NCBI GenBank assembly: GCA_023432855.1
Contig: JAEZEZ010000068.1
Coordinates: 1-9,016, forward strand
Direction of reading: 5' to 3'
Source of the DNA: Pseudomonadota bacterium
GTDB lineage: Bacteria; Pseudomonadota; Alphaproteobacteria; Caulobacterales; Caulobacteraceae
DNA length: 9,016 nucleotides
Both the position numbers and the translations under genes were made by a program. Below the pieces are notes generated by a model. The model worked only from the letters and a program-made list of their open reading frames with translations. It was not told where the DNA came from and searched no databases. Shown in pieces: positions 1 to 6,106 of this stretch (positions are counted from its first letter, which is position 1; every line of letters begins with the position of its first letter).

Positions 1-42
1 CCGCCAAGACCGCCAAGACCGCCAAGACCGCCAAGACCGCCA
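1..42 (+). repeat. 9-bp tandem repeat (CCGCCAAGA)n
   Basis: Four perfect copies of CCGCCAAGA occupy 1-36 and a partial fifth ends at 42. The array is cut by the window start, so its full length is unknown. The unit is a multiple of three, so copy-number change would add or remove Ala-Lys-Thr units in the overlapping reading frame without a frameshift. Confidence 0.85.
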
Positions 43-128
43 CGGCGCTTGGGGATGGGGCGGCCGCCCGCGCACGCCAGGGCAACGGGGCGGCGCGTCG
101 TCTGGCTGCGCAGGGACCGGATCGATGA
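1..128 (+). CDS. C-terminal end of an unidentified protein with Ala-Lys-Thr repeats (5' truncated)
   Basis: Reading from base 3, the frame is open from the window edge to TGA at 126-128. It encodes four Ala-Lys-Thr triplets, then an Ala/Arg/Gly-rich tail ending in LAAQGPDR. All three forward frames are open here, so openness alone proves little. Two things favour this frame: roughly four fifths of its codons end in G or C, and its stop overlaps the recX ATG in an ATGA arrangement typical of translationally coupled genes. Lys/Ala-rich tails of this type occur on DNA-binding proteins, but no domain is visible and I do not recognise the protein. It is probably the upstream partner of recX in one transcript. 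Confidence 0.45.
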   Translation, partial: AKTAKTAKTAKTATALGDGAAARARQGNGAARRLAAQGPDR

Positions 129-616
129 ACGAATCCTCGCCGCCCCGGCGCAAGCCACGCGCGCAGCCCAGCCCGACCCAGCGGGCACTGGGGCTGCTGA
201 CGCGCCGCGAGCATTCGCGCCGCGAACTCAAGCGCAAGCTGGCCGCGCGCGGCGTCGAAGCCGGCGAGGCCGAGGCCGCGATCGACAGGCTGGCCTCGGC
301 CGGCTGGCAGGACGACCGGCGCTTCGCCGAGTCGCTGGTGCGCAGTCGCGCAGGCACCGGTTATGGCCCGCTGCACATCCGCGCCGAGCTGGGCACCCAT
401 GGCCTGGACGGCGAGGCCATCGCCGCCGCGCTCGCCACGTTCGAGGGCGACTGGACCGACGTGGCCAGGGACCTGGTGCGCCGCCGCTTCGGCCCAGCAG
501 GGCCGGCGGACCTCAACCAGCGCCGCAAGGCGGCCGAACTGCTGATGCGCCGGGGCTTCGACGGCGAGCGCATCCGCGCCGCGACCCGCTACGACCCGGA
601 CGACGCCGACACCTGA
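125..616 (+). CDS. recX: Regulatory protein RecX
   Basis: The 163-residue product is a RecX-family modulator, which binds RecA filaments and limits recombinase and co-protease activity in the cytoplasm. The family signature is clear: ALGLLTRREHSRRELKRKL near residues 21-39, then DRRFAESLVRSRAGTGYGP at about 65-83 and further helical repeats rich in Arg and Ala. Length fits the family (about 150-200 residues). The ATG is preceded by AGGGA at 112-116, 8 bases away, and overlaps the upstream stop as ATGA, so translation is probably coupled to the preceding gene. No GTTC-N7-GTTC alphaproteobacterial LexA box is visible in the 124 bases upstream, so any SOS control would come from a promoter outside the window. 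recA itself is not in the window. The basic, proline-rich N-terminus (residues 1-17) is probably disordered. Confidence 0.93.
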   Translation: MNESSPPRRKPRAQPSPTQRALGLLTRREHSRRELKRKLAARGVEAGEAEAAIDRLASAGWQDDRRFAESLVRSRAGTGYGPLHIRAELGTHGLDGEAIAAALATFEGDWTDVARDLVRRRFGPAGPADLNQRRKAAELLMRRGFDGERIRAATRYDPDDADT

Positions 617-636
617 ACCGGGGCGTTTGTTATTCT
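606..636 (+). promoter_or_regulatory. Possible alaS promoter (weak)
   Basis: CCGACA at 606-611 (4 of 6 to TTGACA) and TATTCT at 631-636 (4 of 6 to TATAAT) are separated by 19 bases, longer than ideal. This is the only AT-rich patch between recX and alaS. The rest of the 617-726 leader is GC-rich and contains a perfect CCGGCGCGCCGG palindrome at 688-699 and GGTCGACC at 651-658. alaS may equally be read through from recX. Confidence 0.2.
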
Positions 637-726
637 GGTCGCTTCCCCCGGGTCGACCGGTCTGGCCATCCGTCTTCCGTCGAGGAACCGGCGCGCCGGA
701 CGCGGCGCCCGCTTGCAGCCGCCGAC

Positions 727-3396
727 ATGACCACGTCCAGTACCTATACCACCGCGCGCATCCGCAGCGATTTCCTCGAATTCTTCCGCGGCAAGGGCCA
801 CGAGATCGTGCCTTCCGCGCCGCTCGTGCCGGCCAACGACCCGACCCTGCTGTTCACCAACTCGGGCATGGTCCAGTTCAAGGACGTGTTCCTGGGCGCG
901 GAGAAGCGCAGCTACGTGCGGGCGGCCGACGTCCAGCGCTGCCTGCGCGCGGGCGGCAAGCACAACGACCTGGACTCGGTGGGCTACACCGCGCGCCACC
1001 ACACCTTCTTCGAGATGCTCGGCAACTTCTCGTTTGGCGACTACTTCAAGGAGCGCGCGATCGAGCTGGCCTGGACGCTGGTGACCAAGGAGTTCGGGAT
1101 TCCCGCCGATCGCCTCATGGCCACCGTCTACATCGACGACGATGAGGCCTTCGACCTGTGGAAGAAGATCGCCGGCCTGCCCGAGAGCCGCATCGTCCGC
1201 ATCGCCGGCTCCGACAACTTCTGGTCCATGGGCGACACGGGCCCGTGCGGCCCCTGCACCGAGATCTTCTACGACCACGGCGACAAGGTGTTCGGCGGCC
1301 CTCCGGGAAGCCCCGATGCGGACGGCGACCGGTGGGTCGAGATCTGGAACCTCGTGTTCATGCAGTTCGAGCAGCACGCCGACGGATCGCGCACCAACCT
1401 GCCCAAGCCCTCCATCGACACCGGCGCCGGCCTCGAGCGGGTGGCCGCCGTCATGCAGGGCGTCACTTCCAACTACGACACCGACCTGTTCCGGGCGCTG
1501 ATCGCGGCCTCCGAAGAGCTGACCGGCATGAAGGCCGAAGGCGACCAGGCGCCCAGCCACCGGGTCATCGCCGACCACCTGCGTTCGTCCTGCTTCCTCA
1601 TCGCCGACGGCGTCACGCCCTCGAACGAGGGCCGCGGCTACGTACTGCGCCGGATCATGCGCCGCGCCATGCGCCACGCCTATCTGCTGGGCGCGTCCGA
1701 GCCGCTCATGCACCGGCTGGTGCCCGCGCTGTCGGCCCAGATGGGCGACGCCTACCCCGACCTTCGGCGGGCCCAGGCCTTCGTCACCGAAACACTGCGC
1801 CAGGAAGAGGAACGCTTCCGCGCCACGCTGGGCCGCGGCATGGCGCTGCTGGAGGACGCCACCGGCAAGCTGGGCGAAGGCGGGACCATCCCGGGCCAGA
1901 CCGCCTTCACCCTCTACGACACCTACGGCTTCCCGCTCGACCTGACCCAGGACGAGGCCCGCCGCCGTGGCCTCGCCGTGGACGTCGAAGGCTTCGAGGC
2001 CGCCATGGCGGAGCAGCGCAAGCGCGGCAAGGAGAACTGGAAGGGCTCCGGCCAGCAGGCTGACGCCGCCGAGTGGCTGAAGCTGCGTGAACGCCACGGC
2101 GCAACGGAATTCCTGGGCTACGAAGGCGACGGCCTGCACGGCCAGGGCCGGGCCCTGGCCCTGATGCGCGATGGCGCGCCCGCCGACCGGGCCGGACAGG
2201 GTCAGGTGGTCGAGGTGCTGACCGACCGGACGCCCTTCTACGCCGAAAGCGGCGGCCAGGCCGGCGACAAGGGCGTGGCCGTCTGGGCGACCGGGCGCGG
2301 CCGCATCGTCGACACCCAGAAGCACGCCGGCGACCTGCACGTGCACACCCTCGAGATCGACGAGGGCCAGCTGTGCATCAATGACGTTCTGACCTTTACC
2401 GTGGACGCGGAGAACCGCCGTGCGACGCGGTCCAACCACTCCGCCACCCACCTGCTCCACACGGCGCTCCGCAATGTCCTGGGCGAGCATGTGACCCAGA
2501 AGGGCCAGATGGTGGATGGCGACCGCATCCGCTTCGACTTCAGCCACGGCGCCCCCGTGACGCCCGATCAGATCGCTCGCATCGAGGACGAGGTAAACGC
2601 CGTCGTGCGCCAGAACGCCGAGGCCGAAATCAAGGTCATGGCGCCCCAGGAGGCCATTGAGGCCGGCGCCATGGCGCTGTTCGGGGAGAAATACGGCGAC
2701 CGCGTGCGCGTGCTCACGCTCGGTCGGCCGCTGGATGGCGGGGAGGGCGCCTACTCGGTCGAGCTCTGCGGCGGCACCCACGTGTCGCGCACCGGCGACA
2801 TCGCCCTGTTCAAGATCGTCAGCGAGGGCGGCATCGCCGCCGGCGTGCGGCGCATCGAGGCGCTGACCGGCGAAGCCGCGCGCCAGTACCTGCTGGAGCG
2901 CGACCGGCTGGCCCGCGAGCTGGCCGACCGTTTCAAGGTCCAGCCCTCCGAAGTCGGCGCCCGGGTCGAGGCGCTGGTCAACGAGCGCAAGGCGCTGGAG
3001 AAGGCGCTGGCGGACGCCAAGCGCCAACTGGCGCTGGGCGGGGGCGGCGGCGCGGCCGCGGGGCCCGAGGACGTGGGCGGCGTGAAGTTCATCGGCCGTG
3101 TGCTCGACGGCGTCGACGGCAAGGGCCTTCGCCCGGTCGCCGAGGACTTCCGCAAGCAGGTCGGGTCGGGCGTGGTGGCGCTGGTCGGCGCCGCTGACGG
3201 CAAGGCGGCCGTGACCGTGGCCGTGACGCCGGACCTCGTCGGCCGCTTCAACGCCGCCGACCTGGCGCGCGCGGCGGTACTGGCCATGGGCGGCCAGGGC
3301 GCCGGCGGCAAACCCGACTTCGCCCAGGGCGGCGCCCCTGACGCCGGCAAGGCCCAGGCGGGCGTCGACGCAGTGAAGGCGGCGCTGGCGGGGTAG
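727..3396 (+). CDS. alaS: Alanine--tRNA ligase
   Basis: This cytoplasmic class II synthetase charges tRNA-Ala and hydrolyses mischarged Ser/Gly-tRNA-Ala. The 889-residue product matches the family length. Visible parts in order: N-terminal catalytic core with FTNSGMVQFKDVFLG, the motif 2 region around R71-F103 (QRCLRAGGKHNDLD, then FFEMLGNFSF) and motif 3 GAGLER at 233-238; the editing domain with zinc ligands H571 and H575 (HSATH) and C681 and H685 (CGGTH); a charged coiled-coil-like stretch before about 770; a glycine linker near 771-776; and the C-terminal DHHA1 domain. All key residues are present. The ATG at 727 is the only start codon in frame between the recX stop and the catalytic core and fits the usual N-terminus, yet no Shine-Dalgarno sequence precedes it. 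The frame is open upstream only by chance in GC-rich DNA. It follows recX by 110 bases and converges on the next gene with a 4-base gap. Confidence 0.97.
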   Translation: MTTSSTYTTARIRSDFLEFFRGKGHEIVPSAPLVPANDPTLLFTNSGMVQFKDVFLGAEKRSYVRAADVQRCLRAGGKHNDLDSVGYTARHHTFFEMLGNFSFGDYFKERAIELAWTLVTKEFGIPADRLMATVYIDDDEAFDLWKKIAGLPESRIVRIAGSDNFWSMGDTGPCGPCTEIFYDHGDKVFGGPPGSPDADGDRWVEIWNLVFMQFEQHADGSRTNLPKPSIDTGAGLERVAAVMQGVTSNYDTDLFRALIAASEELTGMKAEGDQAPSHRVIADHLRSSCFLIADGVTPSNEGRGYVLRRIMRRAMRHAYLLGASEPLMHRLVPALSAQMGDAYPDLRRAQAFVTETLRQEEERFRATLGRGMALLEDATGKLGEGGTIPGQTAFTLYDTYGFPLDLTQDEARRRGLAVDVEGFEAAMAEQRKRGKENWKGSGQQADAAEWLKLRERHGATEFLGYEGDGLHGQGRALALMRDGAPADRAGQGQVVEVLTDRTPFYAESGGQAGDKGVAVWATGRGRIVDTQKHAGDLHVHTLEIDEGQLCINDVLTFTVDAENRRATRSNHSATHLLHTALRNVLGEHVTQKGQMVDGDRIRFDFSHGAPVTPDQIARIEDEVNAVVRQNAEAEIKVMAPQEAIEAGAMALFGEKYGDRVRVLTLGRPLDGGEGAYSVELCGGTHVSRTGDIALFKIVSEGGIAAGVRRIEALTGEAARQYLLERDRLARELADRFKVQPSEVGARVEALVNERKALEKALADAKRQLALGGGGGAAAGPEDVGGVKFIGRVLDGVDGKGLRPVAEDFRKQVGSGVVALVGAADGKAAVTVAVTPDLVGRFNAADLARAAVLAMGGQGAGGKPDFAQGGAPDAGKAQAGVDAVKAALAG

Positions 3397-3400
3397 GGCC

Positions 3401-3976
3401 TCAGGCCGCCGCGCGGGCGCCGATCTCCGCGAGCAGTTCCGCCGTCGTGCGGACGGCGGCGAACTCGTAGCCAAGGGTGGCCACGTGGGCGCGGTGCACG
3501 TCCTCGGCTGCAATGACGCCGCCTTTGCCGTCGGGCAGATCGAAGCAGTCGCACGCGTCCTCGGCCAGGATCACCTTCCAGCCCAGGTTCGAGGCCACCC
3601 GGGTGGTGGTCGACACGCACATGTCGGTGGAGATGCCGAACAGGACCAGCGTCCTGGCGCCAAGGCGGCGCAGCCGCAGGTCGAGATCGGTGCCGATGAA
3701 GGCGGCGTTGACGCTCTTGGAGACGACCGGCTCGCCGTCTCGGGGCTCGAACCCCGGCCGAAAGGCGTTCCCCGGCTCCCCTGGGGCGAGTGTCGATCCG
3801 GGCTCCACAGAGTCGTGGCGCACATGGATGATCGGCGCCCCCGCCGCACGCCACGCCGCCAGCAGCGCCGTCCCGTTCTCGTCCACCTTCCCGTTCCACC
3901 GGCGCGGCCACGGCGGCCTGTCGAACGCCCGCTGCATGTCGATGGGCATGAGGACGGTGCTGGCGGGGTCGAGCAT
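3401..3976 (-). CDS. Isochorismatase-family cysteine hydrolase
   Basis: The 191-residue product belongs to the isochorismatase-like (nicotinamidase-related) hydrolases, which cleave C-N or ether bonds through a cysteine nucleophile. The triad is visible: D13 in PIDMQRAF, K87 in VSKSVNAAFIGTDL and C120 in GISTDMCVSTTTR, with the usual Gly-Ile-Ser just before the cysteine stretch. Length is normal for the single-domain family. The substrate cannot be told from sequence: nicotinamide, N-carbamoyl compounds, ureidoacrylate and others share this fold. I chose ATG at 3976. A TTG at 3994 would add six residues, but neither start has a good ribosome binding site and the ATG fits homologous N-termini better. 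It lies 30 bases downstream of the DUF559 gene on the same strand and may be co-transcribed. Its stop is 4 bases from the alaS stop, so no separate terminator fits between them. Confidence 0.88.
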   Translation of the reverse strand: MLDPASTVLMPIDMQRAFDRPPWPRRWNGKVDENGTALLAAWRAAGAPIIHVRHDSVEPGSTLAPGEPGNAFRPGFEPRDGEPVVSKSVNAAFIGTDLDLRLRRLGARTLVLFGISTDMCVSTTTRVASNLGWKVILAEDACDCFDLPDGKGGVIAAEDVHRAHVATLGYEFAAVRTTAELLAEIGARAAA

Positions 3977-4006
3977 GGCGGGGGGTCCGTTCAACGGTAG
4001 GCGGGG

Positions 4007-4810
4007 TTAGGCCGCACAGGGCTCGGGCAGCATGACTGAAGGCGGATCGAAGACGAAGGGCGAAGGATCTTCGCACACCCCCTGATCCGGCACGCCGCTG
4101 GCCGCCCTCAAGGCCGAGCAGATGCGGGTGATGGCGAACGGAACCTCGGCCGGATGCACGCGCAGCACGCGCCAGCGCGCAGTCTTGATCCTGGCTACTC
4201 TGGCGGCATCCGGTCCGCTACCGTCATCGAGAACGACCGCCAGACGGTGAGCGTGGGTGAAGAAGTCGGCTGGAATGGACGCGCTGGTGGACCAGCGCCG
4301 CCATTTCACGCCTCCGAGACGCTTGGCCCGCAGTCGATCCCAAAGCATGGCGCGGGCGCGAGAACGTACAAGCCCTGCCTCTCCTTCAGGAGAGGACGCG
4401 AGCCCCTTCGGCCCCGGCCGAAGGGGGAGCGGGTGAGGCCTATCCGCCGCCACGACGGGTGACAGCTCCCTCGTCGTCACGGCGTTCAGGACCGCCTCGC
4501 AAACGGCGTCCGGATCCTCGAACAGGTCGGTGTTCCAGACCCTGATCACCCGCCAGCCCTGGAAGCCGAGCCATTCGGTGCGGCGCTGATCCGCCGCCGG
4601 CGTTTCGCCATGCTGACTGCCATCCAGCTCGACGATCAGGCGGTGCTCCAGGCACGCGAAGTCTGCGAAGTAGGGGCCGATCGCATACTGGCGCCGCCAC
4701 TTCAGTCCGCCCAGGCGCCTGGACCTCAACCGGCTCCACAGAAGTCGTTCGGCGCTGGTCGCCCCGGATCGTAGAGCGCGCGCCCTGATCGTATTCGGAT
4801 GCGGCTCCAT
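4007..4810 (-). CDS. DUF559 endonuclease-like protein with a degenerate second DUF559 domain
   Basis: The 267-residue product carries two DUF559 domains, a family related to Vsr-type very-short-patch repair nucleases (PD-(D/E)XK fold); a cellular role is not established. Domain 1 (about 10-113) looks complete: TSAERLLWSRLR, RRQYAIGPYFADF with D50, VELDGSQH with E61, D63 and H67, then GWRVIRVWN. Domain 2 (about 148-235) repeats the pattern (AMLWDRLRAKRLGGVKWRR, PADFF, RLAVVLDDG, RWRVLRVHP), but the acidic E is V193 and the Q-x-H is lost, so it is probably inactive. Residues about 124-145 (PHPLPLRPGPKGLASSPEGE) are translated from an interspersed palindromic repeat that also occurs elsewhere in the window. 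Single-domain relatives are usually about 110-130 residues, so this is an unusual fusion or duplication. ATG at 4810 has GGAGAG 5 bases upstream, within another copy of the repeat. The alternative is a decaying gene pair read as one frame. Confidence 0.85.
   Translation of the reverse strand: MEPHPNTIRARALRSGATSAERLLWSRLRSRRLGGLKWRRQYAIGPYFADFACLEHRLIVELDGSQHGETPAADQRRTEWLGFQGWRVIRVWNTDLFEDPDAVCEAVLNAVTTRELSPVVAADRPHPLPLRPGPKGLASSPEGEAGLVRSRARAMLWDRLRAKRLGGVKWRRWSTSASIPADFFTHAHRLAVVLDDGSGPDAARVARIKTARWRVLRVHPAEVPFAITRICSALRAASGVPDQGVCEDPSPFVFDPPSVMLPEPCAA
4378..4439 (+). repeat. Interspersed palindromic repeat, copy A (inside the DUF559 gene)
   Basis: The copy begins with the 18-nt palindrome CCTCTCCTTCAGGAGAGG (4378-4395), followed by the box ACGCGAGCCC. 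A central hairpin pairs CCCCTTCGGCC (4403-4413) with GGCCGAAGGGG (4416-4426), and the copy ends in GAGCGGGTGAGGC. The same boxes in the same order occur at 7591-7643 and, inverted, at 4816-4905 and 7663-7720. On the minus strand this copy is open and translated as part of the DUF559 protein. Confidence 0.9.
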
Positions 4811-4815
4811 GCCGT

Positions 4816-4821
4816 CTCTCC
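4816..4821 (-). promoter_or_regulatory. Ribosome binding site of the DUF559 gene, paired inside repeat copy B
   Basis: On the minus strand GGAGAG lies 5 bases before the ATG at 4810 and supports that start. The same bases form one arm of the terminal hairpin of repeat copy B (partner arm at 4830-4835), so in mRNA the site could be sequestered by a 7-bp stem with a 6-base loop. Confidence 0.55.
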
Positions 4822-4905
4822 GGCGCTGCGGAGAGGGCTCACCCGCTCCCCTTCGCCGCTCCTGGCGGAGCTGCGAAGGGCTCGCGTCCTCTCCTGAAGG
4901 AGAGG
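4816..4905 (-). repeat. Interspersed palindromic repeat, copy B (longest copy, between DUF2939 and DUF559 genes)
   Basis: This copy runs opposite to copy A. Read on the plus strand it has a terminal hairpin CTCTCCG / CGGAGAG (4816-4822 and 4829-4835), then GGCTCACCCGCTCCCC. A long central hairpin follows (4849-4880; CCCTTCGC and GCTCC arms, with one C/T mismatch), then GGGCTCGCGT and the end palindrome CCTCTCCTGAAGGAGAGG (4888-4905). It fills most of the 133-base gap between the two genes. It has one more hairpin than the other copies and may be closest to a full-length unit. Confidence 0.88.
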
Positions 4906-4943
4906 AAGCCTAACCGCGCAGGACGAACAAAACAAGAACTGCG

Positions 4944-5546
4944 TTACGGGACCGGTCTCTCCGCCGGACGCGGCGGCGTGGCCTGCGGTCGGCGCACGGT
5001 CGTGCCGTCGCTGACCGGGGGAAGGCCGATATGGGTAAGCTTCCACTCGAACCAGCCCTGGCGCTCGAAGGTCAGCAAAGTATCGCCGTGCTCGGCGTCC
5101 TTCACGGCCAGGCGGGCGAGACCCACGCCCCAGTAGCGGTAGGCAGGGTAGGGGGCCGCCACCACCTTCTTGTCGCCGGCCAGGTCCTCGGGCGTGGCGT
5201 TGCGCGCCGCCCGCCCCTGGCCCTCCGTGAGGGCGGCCAGGGCGTAAGGCGTCAGGTAGGCGTCGGCGTTCGGTGTCGGACCCATGGGCTCCAGCGAGCG
5301 GCGCAGGGCCCCGATGGGATCCTGCCACACGTTTGGCGGCGGGCCCGGCGGTCCCGAGTTGGGTTCCAGCTGGCCGCGCAGGCTGCCCCGGACCTTGCCG
5401 TAGTCGATCAGCTCGGCCAGTTCGGCGGCGTCGTTGGACTGGGCGGCCGAGCGCAGCGCGAAGAAGGCGTAGTAGGGCGCCACGACAAAGCTGATCACCA
5501 GCGCTGCGATGGCGAGCGACAGCAGCTGAGAGAGAAAACGTCCCAT
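4944..5546 (-). CDS. DUF2939 domain-containing, membrane-anchored protein
   Basis: The 200-residue product resembles the DUF2939 family, whose function is unknown. Residues about 7-28 (LSLAIAALVISFVVAPYYAF) form one hydrophobic segment, followed by FALRSAAQSNDAAELAELIDY, the family's typical start. This suggests a single-pass inner-membrane protein with a periplasmic body, or an uncleaved signal anchor. A Pro/Gly-rich stretch lies near residues 62-72 and the C-terminus is Pro/Arg-rich. The later part contains the conserved-looking FERQGWFEWKLTHIGLP, which resembles the end of the domain in relatives. ATG at 5546 is supported by GGGAG 6 bases upstream (5553-5557, minus strand). It follows the MarR gene by 83 bases on the same strand. 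A link to the MarR regulon is possible but not shown. Downstream lies repeat copy B rather than a clear intrinsic terminator. Confidence 0.8.
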   Translation of the reverse strand: MGRFLSQLLSLAIAALVISFVVAPYYAFFALRSAAQSNDAAELAELIDYGKVRGSLRGQLEPNSGPPGPPPNVWQDPIGALRRSLEPMGPTPNADAYLTPYALAALTEGQGRAARNATPEDLAGDKKVVAAPYPAYRYWGVGLARLAVKDAEHGDTLLTFERQGWFEWKLTHIGLPPVSDGTTVRRPQATPPRPAERPVP

Positions 5547-5629
5547 GCGCGGCTCCCGGGAAGCACAGCCTTAACCATCGCACGGCGCAGGGGTTGCGCC
5601 AAACGGCCTCGCCCGAGAGGGGCGCGGTC

Positions 5630-6070
5630 TCAGGAGAGCGCGCGCAGCCCGCGGCGCAGGACGTCGGCGGCGCCGGGCTCCAGCAGTCGGTCGAGTTCCT
5701 CGTGCGTCGAGGTCCAGATGGGCGTGGCGCGGCCCAGCAGCGCCCGGCCCGCGGAGGTCAGGCTGAGCAGCCGGCTGCGCCGGTCGGCGGGGTTGGTGTC
5801 GACCTGCACGAGGCCCCGTCGCACCAGCGGTTTCAGGTTCGCGGTCAGGGTGGTGCGGTCCATGGCCAGCACCTCGGCCACGGCGGTCATCGGCGGCGGC
5901 TCCGGACGGTTCAGCGATGTCAGCAGGGAGAACTGGCCGCTGGTCAGGCCGACCGGGCGCAACGCCTCGTCGAAACGGCGCGCCAGCGCCCGGCCGGCTC
6001 TCTGCGCATGCAGGCAAAGGCAGGTGTCGCGGACGTGGATCGTCGTCGAGAAGGGCGGTGCGTCGGTCAT
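5630..6070 (-). CDS. MarR-family transcriptional regulator
   Basis: The 146-residue product is a winged-helix dimeric regulator of the MarR family. It shows an N-terminal dimerisation helix (TCLCLHAQRAGRALARRFDEAL, about 16-37, cited here in short form as CLCLHAQRAGRAL), GLTSGQFSLL before the DNA-binding domain, a helix-turn-helix at about 61-82 (MTAVAEVLAMDRTTLTANL) and a wing with DRRSRLLSLT at 96-105. Two cysteines, C17 and C19, lie in helix 1 near where OhrR-type sensors keep their redox cysteine, so thiol or electrophile sensing is conceivable. I chose ATG at 6070 because GGGAG lies 6 bases upstream; a TTG at 6100 would add ten residues encoded by the operator itself and has no ribosome binding site. 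The gene is divergent from the VOC-GST pair, with a perfect palindrome between them. It most likely represses itself and that pair. Confidence 0.92.
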   Translation of the reverse strand: MTDAPPFSTTIHVRDTCLCLHAQRAGRALARRFDEALRPVGLTSGQFSLLTSLNRPEPPPMTAVAEVLAMDRTTLTANLKPLVRRGLVQVDTNPADRRSRLLSLTSAGRALLGRATPIWTSTHEELDRLLEPGAADVLRRGLRALS

Positions 6071-6100
6071 TTGACTCTCCCATAGATGCGTTGATATCAA
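6071..6100 (+). promoter_or_regulatory. Probable promoter of the VOC-GST pair
   Basis: TTGACT at 6071-6076 (5 of 6 to the -35 consensus) and TATCAA at 6095-6100 (4 of 6 to the -10 consensus) are 18 bases apart. The -10 lies within the palindromic operator at 6085-6106, so a bound regulator would block it. This would give a leader of about 50 bases before the ATG at 6158. On the minus strand TTGACG at 6106-6111 could serve the MarR gene, but no good -10 follows it. Confidence 0.4.
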
Positions 6101-6106
6101 CGCATC
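6085..6106. promoter_or_regulatory. Perfect 22-bp palindrome, likely MarR operator
   Basis: The half-site GATGCGTTGAT (6085-6095) is followed directly by its exact reverse complement ATCAACGCATC (6096-6106). It lies 14 bases upstream of the MarR ATG and 51 bases upstream of the VOC ATG. MarR-family dimers typically bind inverted repeats of this length in divergent promoters, with AT-rich centres such as TTGATATCAA. Site and gene layout fit autoregulation and control of the divergent pair; binding is inferred. Confidence 0.8.

Noticed and set aside
49..726. Long N-terminal extension of alaS, open from 49
   Set aside because: The extension overlaps recX in another frame, is Arg/Pro/Gly-rich without domain character, and alanyl-tRNA synthetases begin near residue 227 of this frame. 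It is a GC-driven shadow.
617..726. T-box or other riboswitch before alaS
   Set aside because: No T-box sequence or specifier-loop architecture is seen, and T-boxes are not expected in this lineage.
589..3513. 974-codon open frame antisense to alaS
   Set aside because: It mirrors alaS codon structure on the other strand, has no recognisable domain and runs past the alaS end. This is common in DNA of this GC content.
3976..3994. TTG start at 3994 for the isochorismatase-family protein
   Set aside because: It has no ribosome binding site and adds six residues before the usual N-terminus. ATG at 3976 is preferred, though not proven.
2751..4076. 441-codon minus-strand frame over the alaS end and hydrolase gene
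   Set aside because: It overlaps the hydrolase gene, which has a full catalytic triad in another frame; the translation is low-complexity Ala/Arg/Ser.
4916..4942. CGCAG...CTGCG hairpin after the DUF2939 stop
   Set aside because: The stem is only 5 bp with a 17-base loop, and the T-rich stretch lies inside the loop rather than after the stem.
5584..5600. Hairpin GGCGCA/TGCGCC between the MarR and DUF2939 genes as a terminator
   Set aside because: A 6-bp stem with a 5-base loop is present, but no T-tract follows on the minus strand, so it cannot be supported as an intrinsic terminator.
6068..6100. TTG start at 6100 for the MarR regulator
   Set aside because: The extra ten residues would be encoded by the operator palindrome, and the ATG at 6070 has GGGAG at ideal spacing.
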